From the NCBI GenBank assembly GCA_036426205.1, contig CM071574.1, forward strand, positions 13,129,648 to 13,193,647: DNA of 64,000 nucleotides, read 5' to 3'. The notes under the pieces are model-generated. The model saw only the letters and a list, made by a program, of their open reading frames with translations. It searched no databases and was not told the origin of the DNA. Source of the DNA: Ascaphus truei (Eukaryota > Chordata > Amphibia > Anura > Ascaphidae). The position numbers were made by a program, and so were the translations under genes. Shown here in pieces: positions 1 to 11,475 of the stretch. Positions within the stretch are counted from its first letter, which is position 1; each line of letters starts with the position of its first letter.

Positions 1-59
1 GGGATAGAGCAGGGCTGCTGTTGCTAGGGTGCTGGGCAGTTTTCCATCAGGGATGGGGG

Positions 60-235
60 GTTGAGAGAGGATGAAGGGAGAGGAGATGAGAGGATGAAGG
101 GAGGGGGATGGGAGAGGATGAAGTGAGGGGGTGAGAGGATGAAGAGGGAGTGAGAGGATGAGGGGAGGGGGGTGAGATGACGAGCGGCATGGGAGGGTGA
201 GAGGATAAGGGGAGAGGATGAGGAGGGGTGCAGTA
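60..235. repeat. GA-rich minisatellite
   Basis: Imperfect tandem units built on GAGAGGATGAAGGGAG, with variable G runs, make the plus strand almost purely purine. The units differ in length, so this is an old and degenerate array. Nothing here suggests coding. Confidence 0.75.
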
Positions 236-267
236 TTGCTCGCCATGGGCCTGTATGACCGCAGGTC

Positions 268-453
268 AGTTATTTATAAATGATCTGACCATTACGTCAT
301 TTGGTCTAAATTTCACTCCAACAAGGGCACTCCCTCCCAAGACCCCTCCCCAGATTTTTTACGAAACAGAATATAAAAGTGGTGCAAACTGGTGAATACT
401 TGGAGTGAAATTTGGAAAAAATTACGTAACAGTCAGGTTCTTTATAAATAACT
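268..453. mobile_element. Short inverted-repeat DNA element (MITE)
   Basis: The left end reads AGTTATTTATAAA and the right end is its reverse complement. The match continues inward through a TTACGT block to AAATTTCACTCCAA on both sides, giving imperfect terminal inverted repeats of about 50 bp around a core of about 80 bp. No transposase is present, so it is non-autonomous. I could not assign a superfamily because the flanking duplication is unclear. Confidence 0.6.
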
Positions 454-3400
454 TTCTTCCTCACCAACGATTTTTGCGTGCGTCACACCTTTCACCATTT
501 TGTCCAGTACTACTTGCACACTGCTCTCCACTCCATCATCTCTCCCTGTCCCCTCCCTTGCTTATTCCTCTCCTTGAGGAGGTATTCCGGTTGTTGCTTA
601 GCAGCCTAGTAACAGCTAAAGCTTTGTACGGAAACATACCTAATCCTTATATATAGATATATATATTTCAACACAGAATGGTATACTGCAGTCTATCTGC
701 CTTTGTATGCAAGTATTACATTCATAAACATAAATTGCTCCCAAATCCTCCAAGCAGAATATAGGGATGTTTAATACATTTGTTTAAAAATAGCTTAAGA
801 TAAGTTCAGGTCCAATTTAAATGAGGTGCAACCTGTCTGTAAATGTGACAAAGCAAGCAACTGAATATGAATATTGCTTACATTTTGAACAATACAGGTT
901 TATTATCTACAGTTATTAAGCAAGAGACCTTATTTCCTCCTACACTTTATCCTGTGATACACCGTTGGTACTTTAAGCCCTTGAGACGTTTCTCACCCAA
1001 GAATTATGTATACAGATAAAGCAGGTAAGAACATTGAAACTGTATGTTACACAGGAACCCAGCTAATTGTGGCATCATGTCAGTCTCATTTATGGTTTGT
1101 CTTTTCTAAGAGTGTAATGGTATTACACTGGGTACAATCCAAACTAAAGACATACACCAGTCTTCAAAATATTAATCTTTTGATCTTCCTACAATTAGTT
1201 GTACATTATCCCCTGAATGGCACTTGATCTACATGAGAAACCTGACATGTACATCACCAAAAATAGCTTTTCGAGCTTTCCATACATTTCAGTTTATTCT
1301 AAAAGAGATTAATGGAGAGAAAAATCTGGGCCAAAGTGAAACTGTTTGATAACATTGGAACCTGCAGGCACATTGTCTTAGTGTTGATATTTCAATTATA
1401 TTTGGGAACCATGCAAAGATTATAAATTGTAAAAGGCATTTCTGAATTAATGCAAAATCCTTAAAAGTGACATAAATTGCACAATTTCTAAAATCAGCTT
1501 AATGTATCCATGGTACATACTGCATGGTGATTTTCTTTGCTTTCATGAAAGTTCTACTTATCGAGAGTTGCTCATATCCTTTCATTTATAGAAACTAGTC
1601 TTCTATTAAAGCAACACCACAGCTCACATTTGAGAAAATGTGTGAATCCTCTACTAATGAATGCCATTTCCTTCCGTACAACTATAGTTTGGACTGCGGT
1701 GACAGATGGACAAAACCGTTGCATTTATGTTTTGAATCATAAAGTTAATGCGATGATAGAACTTTCTTTAAACTTTTTGAGTGCCAGAGGGGTGAGAATG
1801 CCACAGCCCATCGACACGCGTGATCATGTGACCTGATCGTTCCGTTACTAATGAGGAATAGAAGGAGAGGAGTCACCCCGCTTCCGTCAGCCATCAGTGC
1901 AGATGGTGTCCATAGGAGCGCAGGACGCGTTTTCCCTTAAGAAAACATTTTTGGGGAGAAGTAGCTATGTCATGGGGCATCCAGGGTACCAGAACCCATG
2001 ATGTAGTAGCTAAATCCCAGGGCATCCAAGGGTTAAAAGTGTAATCCCTGTAAAAAAAAAATTGGGGGGGGGGGGGGTGTTGGGGTAGGGAGGGAACAAA
2101 TGGAACCTACAGTATGTACCAAGCATGATAGAGCTTCAGCACACGGAAATCACTTAAAACTTAAAGTTTCTCAATCTGCTCCATCAGCGTCAAAAATGAA
2201 GGCGGGGTTTGGGGGGAGAGAAATGGACATCCCTGTTAATGCATCTGTACTCCCCAAAAAAGAGGAGAAAGTATGTCAGTCATTTGCCAAGTTTAACTTG
2301 GTGTACACCCTAAGAAACCTGTGCGTGCAGAACTTAGTCGGTACATATATATCAACCAAAAATGGATTTTGAAGGAGCACGGATGTTTCATTATAGACAT
2401 ACAGTACTAATACTGGATATTTACCAACACTAGTTGTACATAAAAATACACAATCAGGCATTCAACATGGCGCAATGCATCACATTTCATTTCAAACAAC
2501 CAACTATGCTTATGAAGACATCGTTGGTTTTAGCACCAATATTTTGATGCACACTTTCCCCCCCCCCCCCCCCTTCAAATAGGATCTTAGTACATAGGCC
2601 CCAAACACAGCAAGCAAACTTATTAATGGGATATACAACAGCTTTGGAATGCTTTAGCAGTCCCCAAAAGTAAATGTGTTAAGAAAAGACAGCAGCTTGT
2701 TTAACAAAAAAAAAGTACATGAGGGTCCCCACTATGGCAAAAAAAAAAGTACATGCCCCTCCCCCCCTGCCTAATGTATTCTAGCAGAGTACAAATGAAG
2801 ACATTTGAAAGAATATATTTTAGCTCACTATGGTTTAGATTACAACAAATATAAATTAATAAATCAATATATTCAGCAACAAAACGAAAAACTAAAAAGT
2901 TCTAACAAAAGTAGCAGCAGCAACAAACTTGCCGTGGGGGGAAATATAAAAAAGGAGGTTCTGTTTACACTTAACTATATCATTTCAAAGTTCAGTCTTC
3001 TTGTGGCTGAGCAAGTGTGTGCGCATTGAAGTCACCACGAAAATCCGCTCAAGTTTCACTGCCAACTTTCTCCAAGTTAATGGCCTTGGCTGCTTTCGAT
3101 CTCCTCTCATGCTTATTGTAAGTCACCACATTATAATGACTCTCTCAGACCAAACATTTGTACCCTGCTACATTTTTTTGTCTTCTTAATTTGACTTCTA
3201 GAAAATATTGCATCAAAATAAATTATTCAAACCAACTGGCTTTTCATCTTCTGAGACACACATTCATGTGATCTTTTAACAACTATTTATTTAATACCAA
3301 ACCGGAAATCTCCGAATGCCTACCAATACAGCCCTGGGGCATATTTCTTAAATAAAGGCTCTGGATCTTTGTGTACCTAAAATTTACATACTAAAGGAAT

Positions 3401-4101
3401 GAATTAACTGTCACATCAGAAGTAGTAGTATGTTGCGATTGCTCACCTCTTCATAAAAAGGGAGAAATTCATCTCTGTATCTAGTTTAAAAATAATATAA
3501 ATGACAAATTTAATTTACTTTTCACAACTACTAAATGTTGCGTTTGATCCTATTTTCTGAGGCGATTCTGTTGTTCAAGGAATGATATTAAGTCCGGTAA
3601 ATTCAACACCTTTTAGATGTACAGGACAGTTTAATAAGACTCAGCAGGAAAGAAAAGATTTAGCTGTCTGCATCAACCAAGCTTGGACAGTACTGTCTGA
3701 TCATCTACATCATCTGCATACAAATTTATAGTCCATTCCTGATAAAGGTTAAAATAGATAAATTAGCATTTTTGTAACATTCCATACTTCCTCGCCAGCA
3801 AATGATTTCGTGTATTTATGATCTCAATCACTACATCAATAAAAATAATTATAGCTAGTTCTTAACTTAACTTCATTTCTAGCAATTTCACCGTTTACCT
3901 TCTCAAAACAACCATTTCTAACATATCATTTTTACTAATTATTCATCAACATCTCTACATGAAATACAAACAAATGTTAAATGCTCTGGAGGTTCTCACA
4001 AATCACAAGGACAGCGGTATAAAGTATGTTTTCTACAGATCACAGACACTCAATTTGTTCTTATTGTTTAGCTGAAATGAAGAAATTGTGCTGTGCAGTG
4101 A
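454..4101. other. Gene-free, repeat-poor stretch
   Basis: This is AT-rich sequence with short, unconvincing open frames. It contains a poly(A)/poly(G) junction near 2050-2077 and a C homopolymer near 2559-2573. Apart from the weak terminal-exon candidate at 3673-3738 I see no coding signal and no dispersed repeat that recurs elsewhere in the window. Confidence 0.5.
3673..3738 (-). other. Weak candidate terminal coding exon
   Basis: On the minus strand a pyrimidine-rich stretch ends in TTTATCAG, a plausible splice acceptor. It is followed by 21 codons without a stop (beginning EWTINLYADD and ending TVLSKLG) and then TGA. The peptide is acidic and gene-like, but the segment is very short and I do not recognise the protein. 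No partner exon with a matching donor was found upstream. The YADD string resembles a reverse-transcriptase active site, but nothing around it supports that reading. This is inference only. Confidence 0.2.
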
Positions 4102-4109
4102 ACCTAGGC

Positions 4110-4285
4110 CAGGGGTGGGGAAACTCAGGGGGCACCAACAAGTCAGGTTCTAAGGATACCCCTGCTTCAGCCCAGGTGGCGTAATCAGTGGCTCCTGCCA
4201 AAGACTGAGCCACCTGTGATGAAGCAGAGATATCCTGAATACCTGCCATAGTGTGGCCCTTGAGGGCTGGAGTTGCTCACCACTC
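4110..4285. mobile_element. Palindromic hAT-type MITE, family 1
   Basis: The element starts CAGGGGTGGGG and its right half is largely the reverse complement of the left half, so it folds into one long hairpin. Flanks ACCTAGGC (4102-4109) and GCCTAGGC form a 7/8 target duplication, as expected of hAT elements. The interior carries the family signature GGATA..CCTGCTTCAG and CTGAAGCAG..GATATCC. It has no coding capacity. Confidence 0.8.
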
Positions 4286-4293
4286 GCCTAGGC

Positions 4294-6240
4294 TCATAGA
4301 ATCCAGGAAACACATTAATACATCAACATAACAGAAAAAAAGTTCCAAAATGCATAGCACGACATTTAATGTCATGTGATTTTAAAGCATTCTATCTTCT
4401 CAGTACAAAAAAAAGCAGAAGTGCTACTTAGCTACTAATTATCAGGTATTTCTTTATAAATATATCCCGTTACAATAGTAAACACCAATGTATTATCTGA
4501 CAATTCCTAATGCCCCCAAACCACCACTGCACCTACCATCCATAGAAATCAGGTTACATGAGCAATCGGTGAACCCCCATCACCTCCCTCTCATAAGCAG
4601 CAGATTCAAAAAGCATGAATGCTGTGTAAGCCATTTTACATTATCATCACTGTTAGATACCGATGAATTGAGCTCTGGAGCAGAATATGTGCTACAATAG
4701 GAGGATCATACAAGCATAGAAACTGAAGTGCTGACACGTCCACAAGAATACAACGAAGCCCCCAAACAAAATCCCCCTATATGCTTCTTACTCTAAAGAG
4801 TTGCACGGTAGCTGTTGCCGTCTTTCAAACCCCAGCTCAGGACAACTCATTTAGACAAGATTTCAGGAATAACCAATGCATTACCAAGAACACGCTTGTG
4901 TGTTTCTCATATGTGAATGTGGTTATATATACAACATGGCCTGGCTGGGGTGTCACAAGAAGAGGATCAAGAGACAGTTGTTGGGTCTCTGATGCTCTCT
5001 TTGAATTTATGTTTGCATTTATTTAATGGTGTGTACCCGGTGGGATTAAACATTGTGGTGCATCTTCTTTTATTTTTATTTTTAAAAGTATGGTGTTAGA
5101 GACAGCAGAGAGGGACTGACAGCACTGTTCGAGTGTTTCGTTACAATATAAATCTTTATTTTTTTTACATATCTTTAGTGTTGAATATTATTTTGACATT
5201 CATTTATCTTTCATTGAGTGCTGGGAACACCCACCAATTTCTTATATTCTTTTGGTTAATTTGGTCATAGGAGGGACTGCACCTTTAAAATTAACCAGAT
5301 AGGAATGCTCTACAGTCCTTCAAACACAGAATAAAATAAATATACTCTGACGGACTCTATTTTATTATCAGACACTTATCTAGCAGCTAAAACTGTTAGG
5401 AGATATCAATGTATTGCGCACTGAAATATAATGTGTGCTAATATAAAAAGCATTGCAAATGTGCTTGCACACATTAGAACAAATCATATACAAGAAAGCA
5501 CCTTAAAATATGTCTTACAAATGTCCCCATGTATTTCATACTCTAGGGCCAAAATAATTAAATGTGTCATTTTAATAAAGTACAAAGCATTCCGTTCGAT
5601 TGCATTAAAATATTAGATTAGGTGAGATTGGGATATCCATACAGCACCAACACAGTGTCAATATCTCCAATGTGTAACTTTCGCTAATCATTATTTCAAA
5701 TTATTTTATACAGATCAGTAGGAAGTCGAATTCTAAAAGTTGAATCCCCCCCCTTAATAATCCTAACCTTGATCATATCTCCAACTCTCAGTGGGCTCAG
5801 TGCCCTTATCAAAACATCTGATTGGTACATTAAAAATTGAACGAGCATAAACAGCTCCAACTGTGCTGAGCATGACTTGGTACTGCAATCATTTTATTGT
5901 TTCATATACATCAACATTTGGGACAGAATGCCTGGGAATACAAGCGACTAATTATTGTTTTTGCTCGAGGGTGCGTATGGTGATCTCAACAGGTATCACA
6001 ACCACAAGTTTGTGCTACATATTGGTTGTTGTACACTGTTCCTCTAACCATTAGTTAATACTTAGCTTACATTTATGGTAGTAGAGAAAATACAGTAAAT
6101 GGTGTACACTTTTCAAATGTATTTCTTAAAAGCAATCGAATGGTAATAGATTGAAACCAAAAAGGGATATTATGGTTTGCATAACCAATGATTTTTCTGA
6201 CTGTGCATTAAGTATATCGAAGGTGCTTCTGATACAGGGA
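4294..6240. other. Gene-free stretch
   Basis: AT-rich sequence with only short chance open frames on both strands. No repeat family of this window, RNA gene or promoter could be recognised. Confidence 0.45.
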
Positions 6241-6460
6241 ATTCTCAGCAGTGGAAGAAGCATCCGGCAGCACTTCTAAGATACATTTTCACCAATCTTG
6301 GATTACATAATGGTAGCCCAATGTTTTGGCCACTACGGGTCTTCATCAGGACGATAAAATAATTTTTTGCTGTCCTGATGAAGGCCCCTACGGGGCCGAA
6401 ACATCTGACTTCTATTACACAATTAAAGACAGGTAACAAATTTAAACCAGTCATATGAGC
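6241..6460. mobile_element. Retroelement UTR fragment with inverted hammerhead-like motifs
   Basis: Two arms (about 6321-6352 and 6373-6404) are near-perfect reverse complements separated by an AT spacer. The right arm reads CTGATGA, then a 6-bp GC stem (6383-6388 with 6392-6397) closed by TAC, then GAAAC. This is the core layout of a hammerhead ribozyme apart from one extra A before the stem. Hammerhead motifs are known in Penelope-like retroelements, so this is probably a fragment of such an element. Activity is not shown. Confidence 0.5.
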
Positions 6461-6599
6461 CCCATACTAACTTAGTCATTTTCAACGAGTGGACTAAGAT
6501 AAGTTATGGATTCAAACTGTCAAAAAGATATGAAATATTTAGGCAAATAGACAAATCGTTATTTTAATACTGATTATTCCATCCCCCAGTACATAATAC

Positions 6600-7905
6600 A
6601 TGGGGAATCCTTTCTATCGCAGGGAAAAGACAAAAAGTCCCAATGCTACATCAAATGCCAAAAAATATATAGTTAAATTCTTAACGGTGTCTTCTCATAT
6701 ACAGTATACACAATCCCTGCAAGCTCTAACCCCATCACATCATATATATTTGTGCCAAAAGGAGCTTGCAGGGATTGTGTATGGTTGTTAATTGTCAACT
6801 GGTAACAGTTGTTTGGAGGTTAGTGACCCCTCCTTTGGGTTTAAGCTCACTCCTCCATACTTTTTAATTAGCAGGTTTCTTCATGCACCTGTGGAAGACT
6901 GGTCTATTGAGATGTAGCATCCCTAAGTATATCTGTTTGTATACCTGATGCTCGACCAATCACAGTCCTCAGCACATTGATGGACATGCCCCAAATAATG
7001 GCTAAGGGACAGGAAGGAAGGTCATGGGACCATGGAGGAGCGAGAGTTGGTTGGACTACGGAGGAGAAGGTGCAAACAAAGTGACTGAAGAGAGAACATT
7101 TTCCCGCAGAACGAGGCAATAACGGATCATAACTGCAGCGCAGAGATTTTCTAGGAGGACCGGGACACAGGCAGCCTTGCTTGTTAACCCTGCAGAGAGG
7201 GAGATCGTCGCCGGTGATACACAATAGCTTCTCAGCCATTCCACACTGAACGGGACTGGCCCGAGCCCCTATAGGAGAGCGGAGGCGTGAGTAACCTGAA
7301 GTAAGGGATCGACTTTGTGTAAGTATAATCGCCCATGAAGATTACGGAATACAAACAGCTGGCTCCTTAGCCATAACACTGGCCTGCAATGTTTGATCAT
7401 CACGAATTGGTGCTACTCGGTAACTGGGGCCTCCGGGATCTCACAGGGATACTATCTGGACAAGGGCACAAGTGCTGGAAGAGGGAAGTGACTGTTGTAC
7501 AAACTGTGTTTATTTGTTACCTGTGTTACAGTTAAAGGCTGGTGACCTTTAACCCCGTTAGACCAAAGAGATAGCCCGATTCTCTTTTCCACCTCCATTA
7601 TAAATGAAAAGTTAATCCCCAACGCATGTGTCAGGACCTGCAGCGTGATCATGCCGTGATGTGGCTGCAGGCTTATAATGCTTTGGCAAAAGAGTTTAAC
7701 TAAAGGACCCATACTTATGAGAAGACATACTGTTAAGTATTTAAATATATATTTTTGGGCATATTGGATGTAGCATTGGGAATTTTTGTCTTTTGTTGTA
7801 TACATTTGGTCACACCGAATTGCACTGCTTTTGTCATAAATATATATGATACGTGGTCAGTGTTGGTGTTAGAGCTTGCAGGGACTGTGTATACCAGGGG
7901 ATACA
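6600..7905. mobile_element. Composite element with permuted inverted ends
   Basis: Three short modules recur in inverted orientation at both ends. Module A (6627-6705; inverted at 7720-7792) includes CCCAATGCTACATC. Module B (about 6706-6735; inverted at 7868-7898) includes ATCCCTGCAAGCTCTAAC. Module C, with CATATATATTTGTG, follows B. The left end reads A-B-C, whereas the right end read backwards is B-C-A, a circular permutation. The roughly 900-bp interior has no recognisable gene. B also pairs with an inverted copy at 6762-6780, making a local hairpin. Confidence 0.5.
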
Positions 7906-8256
7906 GTAATTTATCTAACACAATTTAGTTAACTTTGGTAAACTAATGGCCACCAATGAAAGAATACAATTTCATTGTGTGCGTTGTTTGTGAAATGCAC
8001 CTAATAACTGGCAAGCACACGTTCTGTTATAGTTGTGACACTGAATGTCTATATAATTATATTCTTAAAGAACATAATTTCTACTATAGGTCATCGGTGT
8101 TTAATTACATTTCAGATTGTCATTTAGAAATGATATTGGTTCAGCAACATTGTACATAAACAAAACCATTTTCAGATACAAAGGTTTCTTCAGTCCACCG
8201 ATCGATGATAGATTTCCCCTATGATGTGGTTGCATCCCAACATACCCAAGATATGT

Positions 8257-8427
8257 GGTTCCTAACTCCATTCCTCAAGGACCACTAACAGTGCAGGTTT
8301 TAAGGATACCCCTGCTTCAGCACAGGTGGTTCAGTCAAAATGATTGGGCCACCTGTGCCAATGAGAAAATATCCTTAAAACCTGGACTGTTGGTGGTCCT
8401 TGAGAACTGGAGTTGGAAACCAATGCC
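8257..8427. mobile_element. Palindromic hAT-type MITE, family 1 (degenerate)
   Basis: It carries the family 1 interior (ATACCCCTGCTTCAGCACAG on the left and the ACTGTTGGTGGTCCTTGAGAAC half on the right is recognisable). Both outer tips are mutated and no duplication is visible. Part of the second arm is scrambled. Confidence 0.7.
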
Positions 8428-8528
8428 CTCAATAATCACCAGGGTTCAATAGCAATAGATATGTACTACTAATACACCTGCAATCCTACTAAAAGCTGGA
8501 AGGGCCACCACTAACCGGGGTTCTAGAT

Positions 8529-8794
8529 CAGCGATGCGCAAACTGGGGGGCGCGTAGATCTTTGGGGGGGGGGCACGGGCAGTTGCAGAGATCCCGCACT
8601 CTTTTTCAAGGCATTTAAATTAAATGCCTGGGGACCGCACGAGACCTCTGCAACCTGTGCTTACCGAGATTCAGTCGGCTTCAGGACGTGTGACCATGGC
8701 AACGCGCCGCCAAATGACGTGCAAGGTAACGGGGGGGGCGCAACAACGGAGGAGAGCAGGCAGGGGGTGCGGCAAAAAAAATTGTGCACCCCTG
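8529..8794. mobile_element. hAT-type MITE, family 2, with perfect TSD
   Basis: The element begins CAGCGATGCGCAAACT and ends GTGCACCCCTG. It is flanked on both sides by the identical 8-mer TTCTAGAT (8521-8528 and 8795-8802), diagnostic of hAT insertion. Near its middle is the near-palindrome GGCATTTAAATTAAATGCC shared by all family 2 copies. G-rich tracts sit just inside the ends. No transposase frame remains. Confidence 0.85.
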
Positions 8795-8802
8795 TTCTAG
8801 AT

Positions 8803-9224
8803 CAATAATGTTCTAACCTTTTAGTCTGACATAAATATGTGGAAAGCCTCTGTGTGAACGAGTTTATAAATGCTAGCTGTGCTTTGTCTCGTATGTAAAT
8901 TAGAAAAGCACGATTTCTTCACTGAAACCAGAAGAAACGTGCATATTTTTTGCAAACAATTTTGCGGCACACATTTGAAGACATTCCCACCAACTGGGAC
9001 CATTTATATACCAACAGTTTTGCAATATTCTGGCAAAGGTCTCAACAGTGAGGTAAACTATCAAAAATGTTGCATTTTCCCACATTAACATGCAATGTGA
9101 ACGTTCGCAAACATGTCTAGAAAATACAAATCGTTGTGAAGAATATTAAGACATTCGCACAACTTACTGTAAATACACCATTTTGCACTGTTACCCAATT
9201 TGCGATAGATGCACAGTAAATGAG
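8803..9224. other. Gene-free stretch
   Basis: No recognisable repeat or coding sequence. Short open frames here overlap on both strands and look random. Confidence 0.4.
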
Positions 9225-9228
9225 TACT

Positions 9229-9325
9229 TCAGTATTAGGCGACACCTTTATTTAGAAGAACAATTGATATTATAAGACAAGCTTTCGAGAGTTCTCGCTC
9301 TTCTTCAGGTCCCAACTCTGATTTA
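9229..9325 (-). repeat. Retroelement 3' tail with hammerhead-like hairpin
   Basis: Read on the minus strand, CTGAAGA is followed by a hairpin (GAG..CTC) and CGAAAGCTTGTC, then AT-rich sequence with AATAAAGGTGTCGCC. This arrangement is common at 3' ends of dispersed vertebrate retroelements. The hairpin again has the CTGANGA-stem-GAAA layout. Confidence 0.5.
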
Positions 9326-10640
9326 CAAATATTCATATTTGCTTCAAATGAACACTCCACGTTCTGCTCACAATTTTTTTTTTTAATTCAGTGGTAGTTA
9401 CTAAAACATAAACATATATTGGCTGTGAGCAGAATGTAGCATCATTATCCATTGTTAAAATGTGTGTTTAACGGGTATGTACAGACATTCCCCCATTCTA
9501 TCCTACAATGACTAGGGGTCAAAAGTGTTTCAGGGCAAGGGAGAGGTCAACATATGTTCTTGCAAATATGAACTTCTGCTGTAACCTTTATTAAGTGCAC
9601 CATGACATTTTACACTGTCAAATCGAGTCTTATACTGTACATTCTTAGTCATTACGATGCATTTTCAAGATGGTTAAATATAACAGGTGTATACTTAAAA
9701 ATGGACACTCTTTATACAACATTTTAAACAGGGCTTTGCAGAATATGAACAGGCTAAATCAGAAAAGTATATAGCAAATGTAGCGACACAGGTAAAGAAT
9801 ACTGTATGAAAGCCAAACTTTAAAATGTTTATGAAAAGGAAAATGTGTTTTTGTCAAAACCATCTTCACTTTCTCTTTTTCATGCTGAACACACTTCAGT
9901 AGTTTCCCTCCCGCCTGATTAACGTGATATTGCTACAGTTTGTGTGTTTTATTTTATTAGTCCTGTAAACATATCTATAATAATGAGAAAAACATTAACT
10001 ATGGCCTCGGATGAGTTGCCGAGTACCAAATACCAAACCAACATGTTTCTAAGCGGGACATCACATTTTAAGAAATGATTGTTGCCTTTGTTTGAATGAT
10101 GATTTCTGCAAGGAATAATCTCAAGTAGCCTTGGATTCTTGTTTTCCTTTCGCCCCTTTCTTAGGAACAAGGTATCTTTAATAGCATCTAAAAGCCAACA
10201 GAAAAGTTGTTACATAGTTTGTTATAAGAGAGAGCCAGCGATAAAAACTTATAACTTAAGAAATTGCTCAAATTGTACATTTTTCCATTGCATCTAGGGA
10301 AAGTGCTTTGTTGAAAGTCGTAAAAACACTGTTACTGAAACTCATCCGTATAAAAGTGTAAGAGATACTTATCGAGTAAGATTTATTCATACACCATAAA
10401 AATATTAATGGGGCTGATGCATTGATAAAAAAAAAAAAAAATGAAAAAAAAATGACCAGTAGTAAATGTTTACGGAAAGATGCTGCAGCATAAAACGTAG
10501 GAATATAAAAGGGAAAATGTATAATTTAATGTGTGTGTAGTAAAGCACAAGCTACATGTATATGAGCTCGATGATTTAGAGTGTTCGTTACATCATAAAC
10601 ACACAGTTTTTAGAGTTAGTGGTTCCATGGATGCACATTA
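9326..10640. other. Gene-free stretch with one spliced-exon-like minus ORF
   Basis: AT-rich sequence with an A homopolymer near 10427-10450. The minus-strand frame 9949-10187 is open for 79 codons behind a CTTTTAG acceptor-like site and ends at a TAA that overlaps an AATAAA signal. An open frame of that size is expected by chance in a window this long, so no gene is claimed. Confidence 0.4.
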
Positions 10641-10649
10641 TAAAATTAA

Positions 10650-10920
10650 GTTGTTATTATTTCACAATAGCGCTTTTCTCCCAATGGGACTCAAAGCGTT
10701 TCACAATTACAATACAGTGTGCGGAACGCAGCACATAGGAATTTTTGCAGACACGGTCCCTGCCCAGATGAGTTTACAATATGATTTTGGTGCCTGAGGC
10801 ACAAGGAGATAAAGTGACTTACCCAAGGTCACAAGGTACAGACACTGGGATTTGCCAGGTTATCCCGCATCAAACTCCGTGTCATCCCCTTTTACTCACT
10901 TAGCCACTCCTTCAGCCCTT
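10650..10920 (-). mobile_element. MIR-like tRNA-derived SINE
   Basis: On the minus strand the copy contains GACCTTGGGTAAGTCACTTT and TCTCCTTGTGCCTCAGGCAC, the conserved core seen again at 40.7 and 63.5 kb. It is followed by the GGCAGGGACCGTGTCTGC tail segment and a truncated AATAATAA end. The tRNA-like head is eroded. This SINE class is non-coding and relies on an L2-type LINE, one of which is at 60.6-63.3 kb. Confidence 0.75.
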
Positions 10921-11012
10921 TATGTTTACAAAATATGAGAACAAAAAGTTAGATGTTGGGCAGGTCCATCCTTTGACTATGTGCCGCCCTTTGGCAAGCA
11001 CTAATAAGGACG

Positions 11013-11310
11013 CCCCCCCAGGTGTCTCCAGAGCTCAACAGCATTAATTTCATCTCGGGGGGCCCCCAGTTTCCTGAGATACTTACATCCTTAGGGAGTG
11101 CCGGTATCACCTGTACAGGTTTAGCTGTCCCACTACATGGGCCAATCAGAAGCCGCTTATGCAATCGCAGCTTCCTATTGGCCCACGTGACCGGTGACTT
11201 TAAACCTGAGCAGGAGATACCAGCACCCTCTAAGTAGGTATCTCAGGAAGCAGGGGGTCCCAGGAGCCAAAATTAATGTGGTTCAGCTCCAGAGACGCCC
11301 TACTTCAATC
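11013..11310. repeat. CACGTG inverted-repeat family 3
   Basis: The right end reads AAGCAGGGGGTCCCAGGAG..CCAAAATTAATGTGG, ending in TTCAGCTCCAGAGACG. The left end mirrors it. The middle carries CCACGTGACC beside CTTCCTATTGGCCC. Other copies lie near 26.2, 26.6, 27.6, 36.1, 41.9 and 42.3 kb. It looks like a non-autonomous inverted-repeat transposon, but no clean target duplication was seen. Confidence 0.65.
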
Positions 11311-11475
11311 ATACATATATATTTTAAATTTTAAAAAAGGAAAGCAGCAATGCTGCTACATTTTCCCTCTTGCTGCCCCGAGACCTGCCGCCGTTAGGCG
11401 GCGCCTTACCCAAGGTACGCCTAGGGACAGGCTTGATGTTGGGGCAGCCTCCATGTTTCTGTTTAAAACACGATG

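Noticed and set aside
3673..3738. Reverse-transcriptase YADD active site
   Set aside because: The four residues occur without any neighbouring RT motif on either side.
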